From the IMG/VR virus record IMGVR_UViG_3300031215_000036, positions 1-35,581 of that record: a stretch of 35,581 bases of DNA; one strand, given 5' to 3'. The stretch comes from a virus. Within the stretch, counting starts at the first letter, position 1; each line of letters starts with the position of its first letter. The notes below the pieces were generated by a model that ran no database searches, had not been told where the DNA came from, and was given only the letters and a program-made list of their open reading frames with translations. Below, piece after piece: positions 16,913-23,666 of the stretch. The position numbers and the translations under genes are program-made.

Positions 16913-17338
16913 ATGGAACAAACAACAGCCAATCCCCAATCAAAAACCACCTCAGCCGGCGCGGAAGCTACTCCCGTACCGCCCACCGCTGGCGCAAGCG
17001 TCTCGCTTGTGCCCTCACCTAACCTCCTAAGCCCCCTTATAGAAAATCTCGACGCTCTCAACATCCATTATACATGGGATCCCGAGTTCGAAGACGAAGG
17101 CTTACTGGTTATTAACAGCAAGCAGCACATAGGCAAGCACCATTACATAGGGATGACCATCAATAAGACCACTGGCGCCCTTGTAGAAATCGAATTTGAA
17201 TATGCCGCACTCAGGGTCTACGAATATTGCTATGGCAGGCTACCACAGGAAGCAATAGAAGAAATAATGGAATACGAACCTGGTAGCCCAGAGCAATTAA
17301 CAGTTGTCAAATCAGTAGCCAAAAGCATCCAATCATGA
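16913..17338 (+). CDS. Early protein with REP-derived N-terminal peptide
   Basis: This gene encodes 141 residues. The first 40 are low-complexity Thr/Pro/Ala/Ser and include AGASVSLVP at 26-34, which is the in-frame translation of a REP-like hairpin at 16989-17013. The remaining hundred residues form a compact acidic domain (HYTWDPEFEDEGLLVINS) with no recognised family. An identical REP peptide occurs in the glycosyltransferase-like protein at 29441. The REP probably inserted at the gene start without breaking the frame. Confidence 0.6.
   Translation: MEQTTANPQSKTTSAGAEATPVPPTAGASVSLVPSPNLLSPLIENLDALNIHYTWDPEFEDEGLLVINSKQHIGKHHYIGMTINKTTGALVEIEFEYAALRVYEYCYGRLPQEAIEEIMEYEPGSPEQLTVVKSVAKSIQS
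16963..17013. repeat. REP-like composite element (copy 1, inside a gene)
   Basis: A type-B motif (GGAAGCTACTCCCGT, 16963-16977) is followed by a type-A hairpin. Its arms are GGCGCAAGCG at 16991-17000 and CGCTTGTGCC at 17004-17013, with loop TCT. Five related hairpins occur in the window. Confidence 0.75.
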
Positions 17339-17351
17339 AAGCGCTAACGAC

Positions 17352-17669
17352 ATGATCTACCTCATCTCATCCATCATCTACATCCTCGGACTAGCGTTGT
17401 ACAAGCTACTATTACTCCTTGCCTGGCTAGTCTACCTCGTGACCCGGTCACTGACCTCTGTGCTGCAGTTCCATCGCAGTAGTGTGAGCCAAGACTGCAG
17501 GGCAGAGTGGCAGCTGCTCTTTATCGAAAAAAGAGTCACCGCCACTTCACCACGAGATCCTGAGGAAGAGGGTATCCCCAGCTGTACTTGCCAGGATCCG
17601 GGCTACTGCCATATCTGGTGCATCGCCAAGCATCGCTATACCAAAGCCGAAAACGGTATACGATCATGA
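17352..17669 (+). CDS. Membrane-anchored Cys-rich small protein
   Basis: This 105-residue gene has a long hydrophobic N-terminus (about 2-36, LISSIIYILGLALYKLLLLL). A short soluble part follows with Cys and His residues in CTCQDPGYCHIWC near 82-95, which could hold a metal. It overlaps the next gene by four bases (ATGA). Function is unknown; position in the early operon is the only context. Confidence 0.6.
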   Translation: MIYLISSIIYILGLALYKLLLLLAWLVYLVTRSLTSVLQFHRSSVSQDCRAEWQLLFIEKRVTATSPRDPEEEGIPSCTCQDPGYCHIWCIAKHRYTKAENGIRS

Positions 17670-17851
17670 AAAAGCCACCCTATACCCTTATGGAGTTGAC
17701 CTGGCTTGTCCGAGAGTCAGAGGACTACACCTTCCTCAAGCGCGTCAACATGGTCATTGTCGATTACCTCGATCGGTACACCTACGCCCAGCGCAAGGCC
17801 CTCAATGATATGATCCTTTTCCAGTACAATCAACTTACCCGACAGTTATGA
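17666..17851 (+). CDS. Small helical early protein
   Basis: The ATG at 17666 overlaps the upstream stop (ATGA) and gives 61 residues; a longer in-frame reading would run through the upstream gene. It looks all-helical (TLMELTWLVRESEDYTFLKR) and Tyr-rich. Its stop overlaps the following ATG by four bases. No family recognised. Confidence 0.6.
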   Translation: MKKPPYTLMELTWLVRESEDYTFLKRVNMVIVDYLDRYTYAQRKALNDMILFQYNQLTRQL

Positions 17852-18225
17852 TTCTCTCCTTCAAACCACAATTCGTAAAGCCAATAAAAGCGGGCACCAA
17901 GATTCACACCATTCGCAAAGATCCGCATGGCCGATGGAATCCAGGTCGAAAGATTCACTTTGCCACAGGGGTTCGTACCAAGCATTATGAGCAGTTCCGT
18001 TCCGGAGTGTGTGTTTCTACACAAGAGATCTATATCAAGTGGTGTAGCAGACATGGGCACTGGATGGGCGATACACTCACCTTTGTTGATGGTACGGCCG
18101 TCAAGTCTGATATCATCGAGCAGATAGCTATCAACGATGGCTTTGAATCCGTCCAAGACTTCTTCGCATGGTTCTCTGAGGACTTCTCAGGCAAGATTAT
18201 CCACTTCACCGACTTAAGGTATTGA
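17848..18225 (+). CDS. ASCH/PUA-like domain protein
   Basis: This 125-residue protein opens with ILSFKPQFVKPIKAGTKIHT followed by IRKD, the N-terminal pattern of ASCH domains, a PUA-like fold linked to RNA or modified-base binding and common in phages. A later segment, YIKWCSRHGHWMGDTLTFVD, and a helical C-terminus follow. It is coupled to its upstream neighbour by an ATGA overlap. A role in RNA or nucleotide handling early in infection is plausible. Confidence 0.65.
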   Translation: MILSFKPQFVKPIKAGTKIHTIRKDPHGRWNPGRKIHFATGVRTKHYEQFRSGVCVSTQEIYIKWCSRHGHWMGDTLTFVDGTAVKSDIIEQIAINDGFESVQDFFAWFSEDFSGKIIHFTDLRY

Positions 18226-18227
18226 TC

Positions 18228-18752
18228 ATGATCCTCTCCCAAGCATTAGACATAGCCAACCGTGTCCGCGACCAGCTCGCACCCCATTGCCAGCAGATCG
18301 AGATCGCAGGCAGCATCCGCCGCAAGCGACCAGAGGTCAAGGATATCGAGATAGTAGCCATCCCCAAGCCCTACGACGTAGGCCTGTTTGCATCAGGTAT
18401 CGCCACCATCGTACAGCAGTGGCCCAAGGTAAAGGGAGAGCTCCCCTGCAAGTATACCCAGCGCATCATCCTACCGGAAAAAATCAAGCTCGACCTGTTC
18501 TTCGCAGAGCCCGGCAACTGGGGACTGATCTACGCCATCCGTACCGGCTCAGCAGACTACAGTCACAAAGTCCTCGCCCACTCATGGGTAGTAAAAGGCT
18601 ACCATAGTAAAGGCGGATGGTTACACAAGAGCGGCCGTCCCATCGCCGTACCTACAGAGGAGCACCTCTTCAAGCTCTGCGGCCTCACCTACAGAGATCC
18701 CGAGAATCGAGAGCACTACGAAAGCCTCCAGCAGTTCATAACCAACCTATGA
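18228..18752 (+). CDS. DNA polymerase beta-type nucleotidyltransferase
   Basis: The ATG at 18228 gives 174 residues. The nucleotidyltransferase signature is clear: the GS pair in EIAGSIRRKRPEVKDIEIVA (G28-S29), acidic residues D39 and E41, and the third carboxylate D89 in IKLDLFF. A later stretch, GNWGLIYAIRTGSADYSHKV, matches phage Pol X-like proteins. It lacks the 8-kDa and fingers domains of full-length Pol X, so it is a minimal form that may extend DNA ends or gaps, or transfer single nucleotides. It overlaps the next gene by four bases. Confidence 0.8.
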   Translation: MILSQALDIANRVRDQLAPHCQQIEIAGSIRRKRPEVKDIEIVAIPKPYDVGLFASGIATIVQQWPKVKGELPCKYTQRIILPEKIKLDLFFAEPGNWGLIYAIRTGSADYSHKVLAHSWVVKGYHSKGGWLHKSGRPIAVPTEEHLFKLCGLTYRDPENREHYESLQQFITNL

Positions 18753-18922
18753 AAAAATACACCCCACAACAAATCATCAATGCGATCCGAGATAGCAATA
18801 CCCGGCAAGAGCTCCGCCACGTCAATGAAGCAGTGGCCGCCATAAAAAAAGAGTACAACCTGACCGACCTCAAAAAATTTCAAAACACCATCAGGTGCCG
18901 CTTCGATGATCTGAGGTATTAG
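18749..18922 (+). CDS. Small helical protein ending the early operon
   Basis: The ATG overlaps the upstream stop (ATGA) and gives 57 residues (MKKYTPQQIINAIRDSNTRQ...), mostly helical and basic. It is the last gene with phage-like base composition before the AT-rich cargo. The first attC-like site begins seven bases after its TAG. Function unknown. Confidence 0.55.
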   Translation: MKKYTPQQIINAIRDSNTRQELRHVNEAVAAIKKEYNLTDLKKFQNTIRCRFDDLRY

Positions 18923-18928
18923 AGGGTA

Positions 18929-19000
18929 TCTAACTACCAGATATGAGGCGTGAGCGTTGATTTAGTGCGGCTGGGAAATGCCTTCATATCGTATGTTAGA
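18929..19000 (+). other. attC-like recombination site 1
   Basis: The 72-bp imperfect palindrome begins with TCTAAC (18929-18934) and ends with GTTAGA (18995-19000). Inner arms GATATGAGGC (18940-18949) and GCCTTCATATC (18980-18990) pair with one unpaired base, a hallmark of attC single-strand sites. It marks the boundary between phage early genes and AT-rich cargo. Confidence 0.6.
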
Positions 19001-19054
19001 TTTTCGGGCGGTCAAATAGCACTATTCTTAATTATAGATTGCACTAAATAAAGA

Positions 19055-19123
19055 ATATCTAATATTTATTAGATATAATTAAGAAAGTTCTTTTATACTA
19101 ATCTAATCTATATTAGATTAGTA
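19055..19123. promoter_or_regulatory. Paired palindromic operators upstream of the first cargo genes
   Basis: Two palindromes share the core ATCTAATNNNNATTAGAT. One is at 19055-19076 (9-bp arms) and the other at 19096-19123 (perfect 12-bp arms). Their centres are 44 bp apart, about four helical turns, so dimers could bind on the same face. They lie 34 bases before the gene at 19157, which is followed by a small helix-turn-helix gene. Confidence 0.6.
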
Positions 19124-19156
19124 TTATAATTAATTGAAACACTAAAAAACAAAGAC

Positions 19157-19582
19157 ATGAAAAGTTATGTGATTTTAAACTCTCAATCTGAAAAATTTAT
19201 GACTTACGATTTTAAGCCAGTAGATTTAAATGAAGCAGAAATATATGACGATATTAAATACGCAAAAAAACAAATAGGAAACGCTGGAGATGATTTTTGT
19301 AAAGTAATTGATATTGAAGATGCGGAAATTGAGATAGAAAAAATAAAAGGTGCAAAAAAAGAGCTTAATGATTTAGGCGGCATAAACTATTCTGCTCTAA
19401 AATATGGACAAAAATTCAAGGTTCTACATAAAGGATGGGAAGGGAAAACATTTACTCATCAGCCAGAAAAAGGTATATCAAGACAAAATAGAGTTACTCT
19501 TTATGAGTTTGAAAATTATGAAGGTGTTGTAACTAGTATATCTATGCAGATAGCAAGGGGTCTGAAAGTTGAGTTAATATGA
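19157..19582 (+). CDS. Cargo protein of unknown function
   Basis: This 141-residue protein uses AT-rich codons unlike the phage genes. The N-terminal half is acidic and helical (KSYVILNSQSEKFMTYDFK, then DDIKYAKKQIGNAGDD). The C-terminal half looks like a small SH3-type beta barrel (YSALKYGQKFKVLHKGWEGK). It overlaps the following helix-turn-helix gene by four bases, the usual arrangement of a two-gene toxin-antitoxin or regulator pair. Toxicity cannot be read from the sequence. Confidence 0.6.
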   Translation: MKSYVILNSQSEKFMTYDFKPVDLNEAEIYDDIKYAKKQIGNAGDDFCKVIDIEDAEIEIEKIKGAKKELNDLGGINYSALKYGQKFKVLHKGWEGKTFTHQPEKGISRQNRVTLYEFENYEGVVTSISMQIARGLKVELI

Positions 19583-19764
19583 CTACACGCCAAAAACTAA
19601 AATCCTACGGACTCGACTATCACAAGATAGCCGAGTTCTTCGGGTATAATTCCAACACTTTTTCAGCAACAAGCTCAAGAAATAGAATCGAAGAGGGTGT
19701 TTTGAAAGTTGTTGAACACATTAAGGCAATGGAAGATCAAGGCACACAAGAGCCTGAAATCTAA
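19579..19764 (+). CDS. Small Xre-like helix-turn-helix protein (cargo unit A)
   Basis: This 61-residue protein has an Xre-type fold: DYHKIAEFFGYNSNTFSATS as the helix-turn-helix, and a second helix in RIEEGVLKVVEHIKAMED. It ends in DQGTQEPEI, almost the same tail as the regulator at 20742. Its TAA stop lies inside the CTAAC box at 19761. The paired palindromes upstream of the operon are the obvious candidate targets for autoregulation, which is inference. Confidence 0.65.
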   Translation: MTTRQKLKSYGLDYHKIAEFFGYNSNTFSATSSRNRIEEGVLKVVEHIKAMEDQGTQEPEI

Positions 19765-19985
19765 CTGAATAATATAAAAAGCGTTTTGATGATTTTTATG
19801 TATTGTTATATAATGTGTGGCGAGTACCGTGAGAGTAAGGCTAACCCCCTTATGCACGTAAAGCGAAAGGCTAACAAGCCAACACTCCTTAATCTATGCA
19901 AAAAGACCTTGTTGGGCATGGCGATGGCGGTCGATATCATCGGGGGAACGGGCGTGGAAAGCCACATATTTTATAAAGTGTTAGC
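19760..19985 (+). other. attC-like site 2, long and partly degenerate
   Basis: TCTAAC at 19760-19765 and GTTAGC at 19980-19985 frame a GC-richer gene-free stretch. Inside it, TATATAATGTGTGGC (19807-19821) pairs with GCCACATATTTTATA (19961-19975) at 13 of 15 positions. GGCTAAC occurs twice more within. At 226 bp it is longer than a usual attC and may contain a nested or decayed site. Confidence 0.4.
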
Positions 19986-20037
19986 GACCAAAAACGCTTA
20001 AACTTTGAATTAATTAATAACTTAAATAGATAAACAA

Positions 20038-20280
20038 ATGAAACTATTTAAAACACTTAAAAGCTATACATTATATACTTTGTTATTAGCCTTTTTGGTT
20101 TCTTGTAGCAATACTGTTGAGGAAAAACAAGTAATTAATGAGAATTTTAATCACCAACTTTATAATCTTAAAGGAGGTTGGCAATATACAACAGTAGAAT
20201 TTGAAGGACACACTTACCTTTGTAATTCTAATGGTGGAATTATACATGTAGAATCTTGTAAATGTAAAAATGGCTTATAA
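20038..20280 (+). CDS. Small lipoprotein (cargo unit B)
   Basis: This 80-residue protein has a lipoprotein signal ending in LAFLVSC, lipidated Cys near residue 23. A short domain with four more Cys or His residues follows (HTYLCNSN, ESCKCKNG). It stands alone between two attC-like sites, as a one-gene cassette would. Its TAA stop falls within TATAACG, the start of site 3. Envelope-located; function unknown. Confidence 0.65.
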   Translation: MKLFKTLKSYTLYTLLLAFLVSCSNTVEEKQVINENFNHQLYNLKGGWQYTTVEFEGHTYLCNSNGGIIHVESCKCKNGL

Positions 20281-20330
20281 CGACTCAGATATGCGGTGCA
20301 AGCGCAGCGCCGTAACTCATATCGTTTGTG
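20276..20330 (+). other. attC-like recombination site 3
   Basis: The 55-bp palindrome runs from TTATAACG to CGTTTGTG. AACG (20279-20282) pairs with CGTT (20323-20326), and ATATG (20289-20293) with CATAT (20318-20322). There is a bulged pentamer in the left arm and a GC-rich tip (CGGTGC and GCGCCG). Confidence 0.5.
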
Positions 20331-20421
20331 AAGAAATTATATAATATATTCATTGTGCATTAGTAGGATATATAATATATCTGTTATATCTTTGATTCAT
20401 CAAACACTAACAAATACGATT

Positions 20422-20745
20422 ATGAAACGAGTTAACAGATTCCAGAAAATCAAAGAAAATCAAACTAAAGTAGCTTCAATAGCCTTTGAGGATGTCCCGA
20501 AGTTTGCCCTGACGTCCAATTTCGTAGTGCGCAATCACTTTAAAAACAAGAAAATGGAAACTTACAGCGTACAAATCAAGGGTCAGTAAAAGCATATTTC
20601 AGGAAACAGCTTTGAAAATAAAACAAAATCTCAAGTAAATGCAATCATTGAAAGATACTGGGATGAAGATTACCCAAAACCTCAATTTAATGGGGAATCT
20701 TGGGAGCTTAATAACGATCAGTATATCAGAATTGAAAAAGCATGA
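20422..20745 (+). pseudogene. Chimeric cargo gene with helicase fragment and in-frame stop
   Basis: Translation from ATG 20422 gives MKRVNRFQKIKENQTKVASI, then 18 residues identical to the phage helicase (AFEDVPKFALTSNFVVRN), then a new stretch, and a TAA at 20587-20589. The same frame stays open past that stop for 51 codons (ISGNSFENKTKSQVNAIIER...) and ends in an ATGA overlap with the next regulator. The likely history is an intact gene disrupted by a 55-bp insertion and a nonsense change. Two alternatives are a short 55-residue product, or a second start at 20554 that also meets the TAA. Confidence 0.6.
20482..20536 (+). repeat. 55-bp copy of the phage helicase sensor-1 segment
   Basis: The segment matches 14972-15026 at 53 of 55 bases. 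Both differences (GCT/GCC and CCC/CCG) are silent third positions, and the reading frame is kept, so 18 residues are identical. It lies in AT-rich cargo about 5.5 kb from the source gene. Confidence 0.95.
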
Positions 20746-20969
20746 CTGAACACGAAAAATTCAATAAACTACTGAATCAGTTAGGAGATCGAAAAGACCT
20801 AGCTAATTGCTTAGGCGTTAGTATTGGAAATGTACATAACCTACTAAAACCTAGTCGTGATTTACCCACATGGGCAAAGGCTATGCTCTACGTGCAAAAG
20901 CGTTGGCAAAACAAAAACGGTGAAGAACCGGATCAGCCAGATCAAGGCACTCAAGAGCCTGAAAGCTAA
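20742..20969 (+). CDS. Small Xre-like helix-turn-helix protein (cargo unit C)
   Basis: This 75-residue protein contains a helix-turn-helix, LGDRKDLANCLGVSIGNVHN. The C-terminus is Asp/Glu/Gln-rich and ends in DQGTQEPES, matching the regulator at 19579 in both protein and DNA. It overlaps the end of the broken gene upstream (ATGA), so it was once its translation partner. The TAA stop lies inside GCTAAC of the next attC-like site. An antitoxin or autoregulator role is plausible. Confidence 0.65.
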   Translation: MTEHEKFNKLLNQLGDRKDLANCLGVSIGNVHNLLKPSRDLPTWAKAMLYVQKRWQNKNGEEPDQPDQGTQEPES

Positions 20970-21026
20970 CGAATGGTGGTATGTTATCTCCATCCTGAAA
21001 GGTGGTGGAATATACCACATGTTAGC
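20965..21026 (+). other. attC-like recombination site 4
   Basis: GCTAAC (20965-20970) and GTTAGC (21021-21026) close a 62-bp palindrome. The left arm GAATGGTGGTAT pairs with ATACCACAT, with GA and G unpaired, the bulge pattern expected for attC. A further GCGTTGGC follows at 21043. It lies directly upstream of the CRISPR-like operon. Confidence 0.65.
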
Positions 21027-21089
21027 CATCTGGTTGTTTTTAGCGTTGGCAAAAATGCCTTTTGAGCGTAGAATTTTAAAATTTAATAT

Positions 21090-21752
21090 ATGAAACATAC
21101 ATGTGAACAGATTTATGAAATTGGAGCTAAAAACAAGGTTTACGGCTCTGAAAAAGGTATTTGTCGAATAACAGGCAAAGAAAGTGTAGGCTTGCAGTTT
21201 AATAAATGGGTAAAGGATACTTTCAATGACCATGACCGACTTTATCCAGGAACAATTATCTCGAATGAAGCAATGTTTTGTTTCGATGAAGCTTCTGAGA
21301 TAGTTCAGCGAAAAACTGGAAGAGATAAACTTCAAAGATTCAGAACATACTCGCATATAATTAAAGATGGTGAGTGGCACTGTATTACAAAAGCAGATAA
21401 ACCTCAAATTCTACAGTTAATTGTTGAAGGTGCTGAAATGGTTTGCTTAACCGAAACTGGACAGAAACACGTGCTTTTTAAGCATAAAACGGGCATGTGG
21501 CAGCTCAATGAGTTGCATGTAAAACCCAATGTTGAATTACTCGGATTGCTGCATTATCACATGTGCGAATTACTTGCTTACCAATTTTCACAAGCTGAAA
21601 TTATTACAGGAGATTATAAATCAAATCGTATTTTAAAAGCAGGTTTAGAAAATTGGCAAAAACACGAAAACACAATTAAAGAATACCGGGGGAGTGGAAT
21701 ATTTGACTTTACGGCATTCATGTTATTCACCGATAAAAACTATTTAAAATGA
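21090..21752 (+). CDS. csf1: Csf1-like protein (Cas8-type) of a type IV-B CRISPR-Cas complex
   Basis: This 220-residue protein is the first gene of the operon. It carries features I associate with Csf1: an N-terminal ICRITGK segment, DTFNDHDRLYPGTIISNEA, QRFRTYSHII and a later CLTETGQKHVLFKHKTGMWQ. Csf1 is the small Cas8-like subunit of type IV complexes. Csf1 proteins usually carry a zinc-finger-like Cys cluster, but here only single Cys residues (5, 25, 64, 98, 119) are seen and no CxxC pair. Its stop overlaps the next ATG. The call depends partly on the gene order that follows. Confidence 0.7.
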   Translation: MKHTCEQIYEIGAKNKVYGSEKGICRITGKESVGLQFNKWVKDTFNDHDRLYPGTIISNEAMFCFDEASEIVQRKTGRDKLQRFRTYSHIIKDGEWHCITKADKPQILQLIVEGAEMVCLTETGQKHVLFKHKTGMWQLNELHVKPNVELLGLLHYHMCELLAYQFSQAEIITGDYKSNRILKAGLENWQKHENTIKEYRGSGIFDFTAFMLFTDKNYLK

Positions 21753-22102
21753 AAGTATCACAAGAATTAGTTGCTGAAAACCTATTATGGGGACTTTGGC
21801 GAAGTATTACAGAGGATTACAAATGCCGGTATCCTAGTGAAATTTGGGAGCATTACGAAAATGCTTTACGTTCGGCAAGCTATACCGATAGTTTGAAAGT
21901 ATTCTTAACCAATTTTCAACGCCGAATACCTATTGATATTCAAGCACAATACAATAAAGATATTCTTTCTGTTGTAGAAGCTGGCGAAGATGATACGATA
22001 TTGAACTGGTTAAGAACAGAAACAACTTACCTAACCATGTTGGTTAGGCTAAGAAATCAAGAAAGAAAAGAATCCATTAAATTTCAAAACGGAGAATTAT
22101 GA
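21749..22102 (+). CDS. cas11: Cas11-like small subunit
   Basis: This 117-residue protein appears to be nearly all helix (LVAENLLWGLWRSITEDYKC, TDSLKVFLTNFQRR, ILNWLRTETTYLTMLVRLRN). That size, fold type and position, between csf1 and csf2 and coupled to both by ATGA overlaps, fit the Cas11 small subunit that lines the belly of type IV-B filaments. Small subunits diverge fast, so the call is by context rather than motif. Confidence 0.6.
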   Translation: MKVSQELVAENLLWGLWRSITEDYKCRYPSEIWEHYENALRSASYTDSLKVFLTNFQRRIPIDIQAQYNKDILSVVEAGEDDTILNWLRTETTYLTMLVRLRNQERKESIKFQNGEL

Positions 22103-23001
22103 AAACCTATGTTTTACAAGGAACTTGCACTGCTTTAAGTTCAATAAGCCACAATGGAGGCGAAAAAAACGGAACGATTGTTCAGTTGCGACGCGAAAAA
22201 TTTGTACAGCCAAAAGGCAAAGTTGTTGAAGTACCTGTAATTTCAGGTAACAGTATTAGAGGTAAAATAAGAGACCTTGCCGCAATTGACATTCTTACTA
22301 AAGCCGATGGTATAAAAGTTCAGGTAGATGCCGACAACTTCAACTTATTATTTTCAGGCGGCTCACTCGAAAGTACAGGAGGGAAAAACCTTGATATTGA
22401 AAAAGTACGCCAAATGCGTAAGGACATACCAATGATTTCAGTTTTAGGATGCTCAATAGGGAATGTAATTGTGCCTGGCAAAGTTGATATTGGTAAGATG
22501 ATTCCGATTTGTAAGGAAACACTTCATCTAATACCTGAAAAATTTCACGGAAAGTCAGAAATTAAAACGATTTGGGAGTATTGTCAGGTTGAAATGAATA
22601 CACGTAAAGATGACACTAAGGACGAGAATAAGCGTGAGTTTATTAAAAAAGAAGCCTTGACCGAAGATTTGCGAGGCGGTCAAATGATGTATCACATTGA
22701 AACGCTTGTGGCTGGAACACGATTTTATTGGAAAATTTGTTTACGAGACACTACTGATATTGAAAATGGAGCTTTCCTTTCAATTTTACAAAGCTGGGCG
22801 GCTCAAAGTTCACAGGTTGGCGGCAATGGACGTGTTGGTCATGGACGTTTGAAAGTTGATTTAACCGAAACATCGGTGGTTGATTCTGAAATAAAGTTTG
22901 AAAACTCCGACTTTGTTAAATACATCGACAAAGCTACAGATGCAAAAAAAGACGTGACTAATTACTTTGAAAAAGGATTATCGAAACAACTTTTTGAGTA
23001 A
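22099..23001 (+). CDS. csf2: Csf2 (Cas7) RAMP backbone protein, type IV-B CRISPR-Cas
   Basis: This 300-residue RAMP protein has the Cas7/Csm3 start: a first strand (YVLQGTCTALSSISHNGG) and VPVISGNSIRGKIRD at 45-59. The Gly-rich loop QVGGNGRVGHGR is at 239-250. Cas7 subunits coat guide RNA and form the backbone. The acidic stretch DTKDENKREFIKKEALTED could be a thumb loop. The gene overlaps cas11 upstream by four bases and shares one base with the CysH-like gene downstream (TAATG). This is the most secure CRISPR-type call in the operon. Confidence 0.85.
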   Translation: MKTYVLQGTCTALSSISHNGGEKNGTIVQLRREKFVQPKGKVVEVPVISGNSIRGKIRDLAAIDILTKADGIKVQVDADNFNLLFSGGSLESTGGKNLDIEKVRQMRKDIPMISVLGCSIGNVIVPGKVDIGKMIPICKETLHLIPEKFHGKSEIKTIWEYCQVEMNTRKDDTKDENKREFIKKEALTEDLRGGQMMYHIETLVAGTRFYWKICLRDTTDIENGAFLSILQSWAAQSSQVGGNGRVGHGRLKVDLTETSVVDSEIKFENSDFVKYIDKATDAKKDVTNYFEKGLSKQLFE

Positions 23002-23666
23002 TGGATAAAAAAACAGCTTTCCTTTATGCCCAATTAAAACCTTATAAAGCCCTTGTAAATAAAACAAGTGGTTTTATAAAATGGGCATTAGAACGTATTG
23101 AAAATCCTTACGTAGCGTGTTCTTTCGGGAAAGATAGCGCTGTAATGCTCCATCTAATTATGCAACAAGCACCTGATATTAAAATTCGTTTTATTAGGTG
23201 GAATTTTGAAACTGAATTTATTGATAATTACGATGAAGTTATATCCGCATGGGGAGAGTTAAATTTAGAACAAGTTGAATTTAGTCGTGAATTTTTATCC
23301 GATAAAAGAAAAGATAGGTATGATACGGTAGGGCATGACAGTTATTTTATAGGGCTTAGAAAAGATGAAAGTGTTGCTCGTAGAATTACTCTAAAAAAGC
23401 ATGGCATGTTTTTCAAAAACAAAGCAGATATGATTCGTATTTCGCCACTTGCAGATTGGAATGAAAAAGATATAGCTGCTTACATGTACGCAAACTACCT
23501 TCCAATACTCAATACCTATTTAGAGCATGGTAGCCAGTCGAGAACTGCAAGTAGGATACCTCGTGAAGATTTTGGTATCCGCCAATCTTTTTTAACCGAT
23601 TTAAAACAACGTGATTTTTCATCTTACCAAAAATTAATTAATCATTTTCCAGAAATAATATCATGA
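23001..23666 (+). CDS. cysH: CysH/PAPS-reductase-like ATP-pyrophosphatase of the CRISPR operon
   Basis: This 221-residue protein carries the PP-loop SFGKDS at 41-46, which binds and splits ATP to AMP and pyrophosphate. It also has YFIGLRKDES with a following Arg pair and PLADWNEKDIAAYMYANYLP, as in PAPS-reductase relatives. The C-terminal redox Cys motif of true PAPS reductases is absent, so sulfate reduction is unlikely. CysH-like genes are a known companion of type IV-B loci, but their substrate is unknown; adenylation or thiolation of RNA or a nucleotide is possible. It is coupled to csf2 and csf3 by overlaps. Confidence 0.82.
   Translation: MDKKTAFLYAQLKPYKALVNKTSGFIKWALERIENPYVACSFGKDSAVMLHLIMQQAPDIKIRFIRWNFETEFIDNYDEVISAWGELNLEQVEFSREFLSDKRKDRYDTVGHDSYFIGLRKDESVARRITLKKHGMFFKNKADMIRISPLADWNEKDIAAYMYANYLPILNTYLEHGSQSRTASRIPREDFGIRQSFLTDLKQRDFSSYQKLINHFPEIIS

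Noticed and set aside
18287-18607. Alternative forward frame over the nucleotidyltransferase gene
   Set aside because: The catalytic GS, DxE and Asp residues are in the other frame; this one is Arg/His/Pro-rich without motifs.
19786-20001. 71-codon frame between cargo units
   Set aside because: It coincides with the long imperfect palindrome of site 2 and lacks protein-like features.
20587-20589. Recoded or read-through stop codon
   Set aside because: There is no sign of a recoding element, and the gene already carries a foreign 55-bp insert, so simple decay is more likely.
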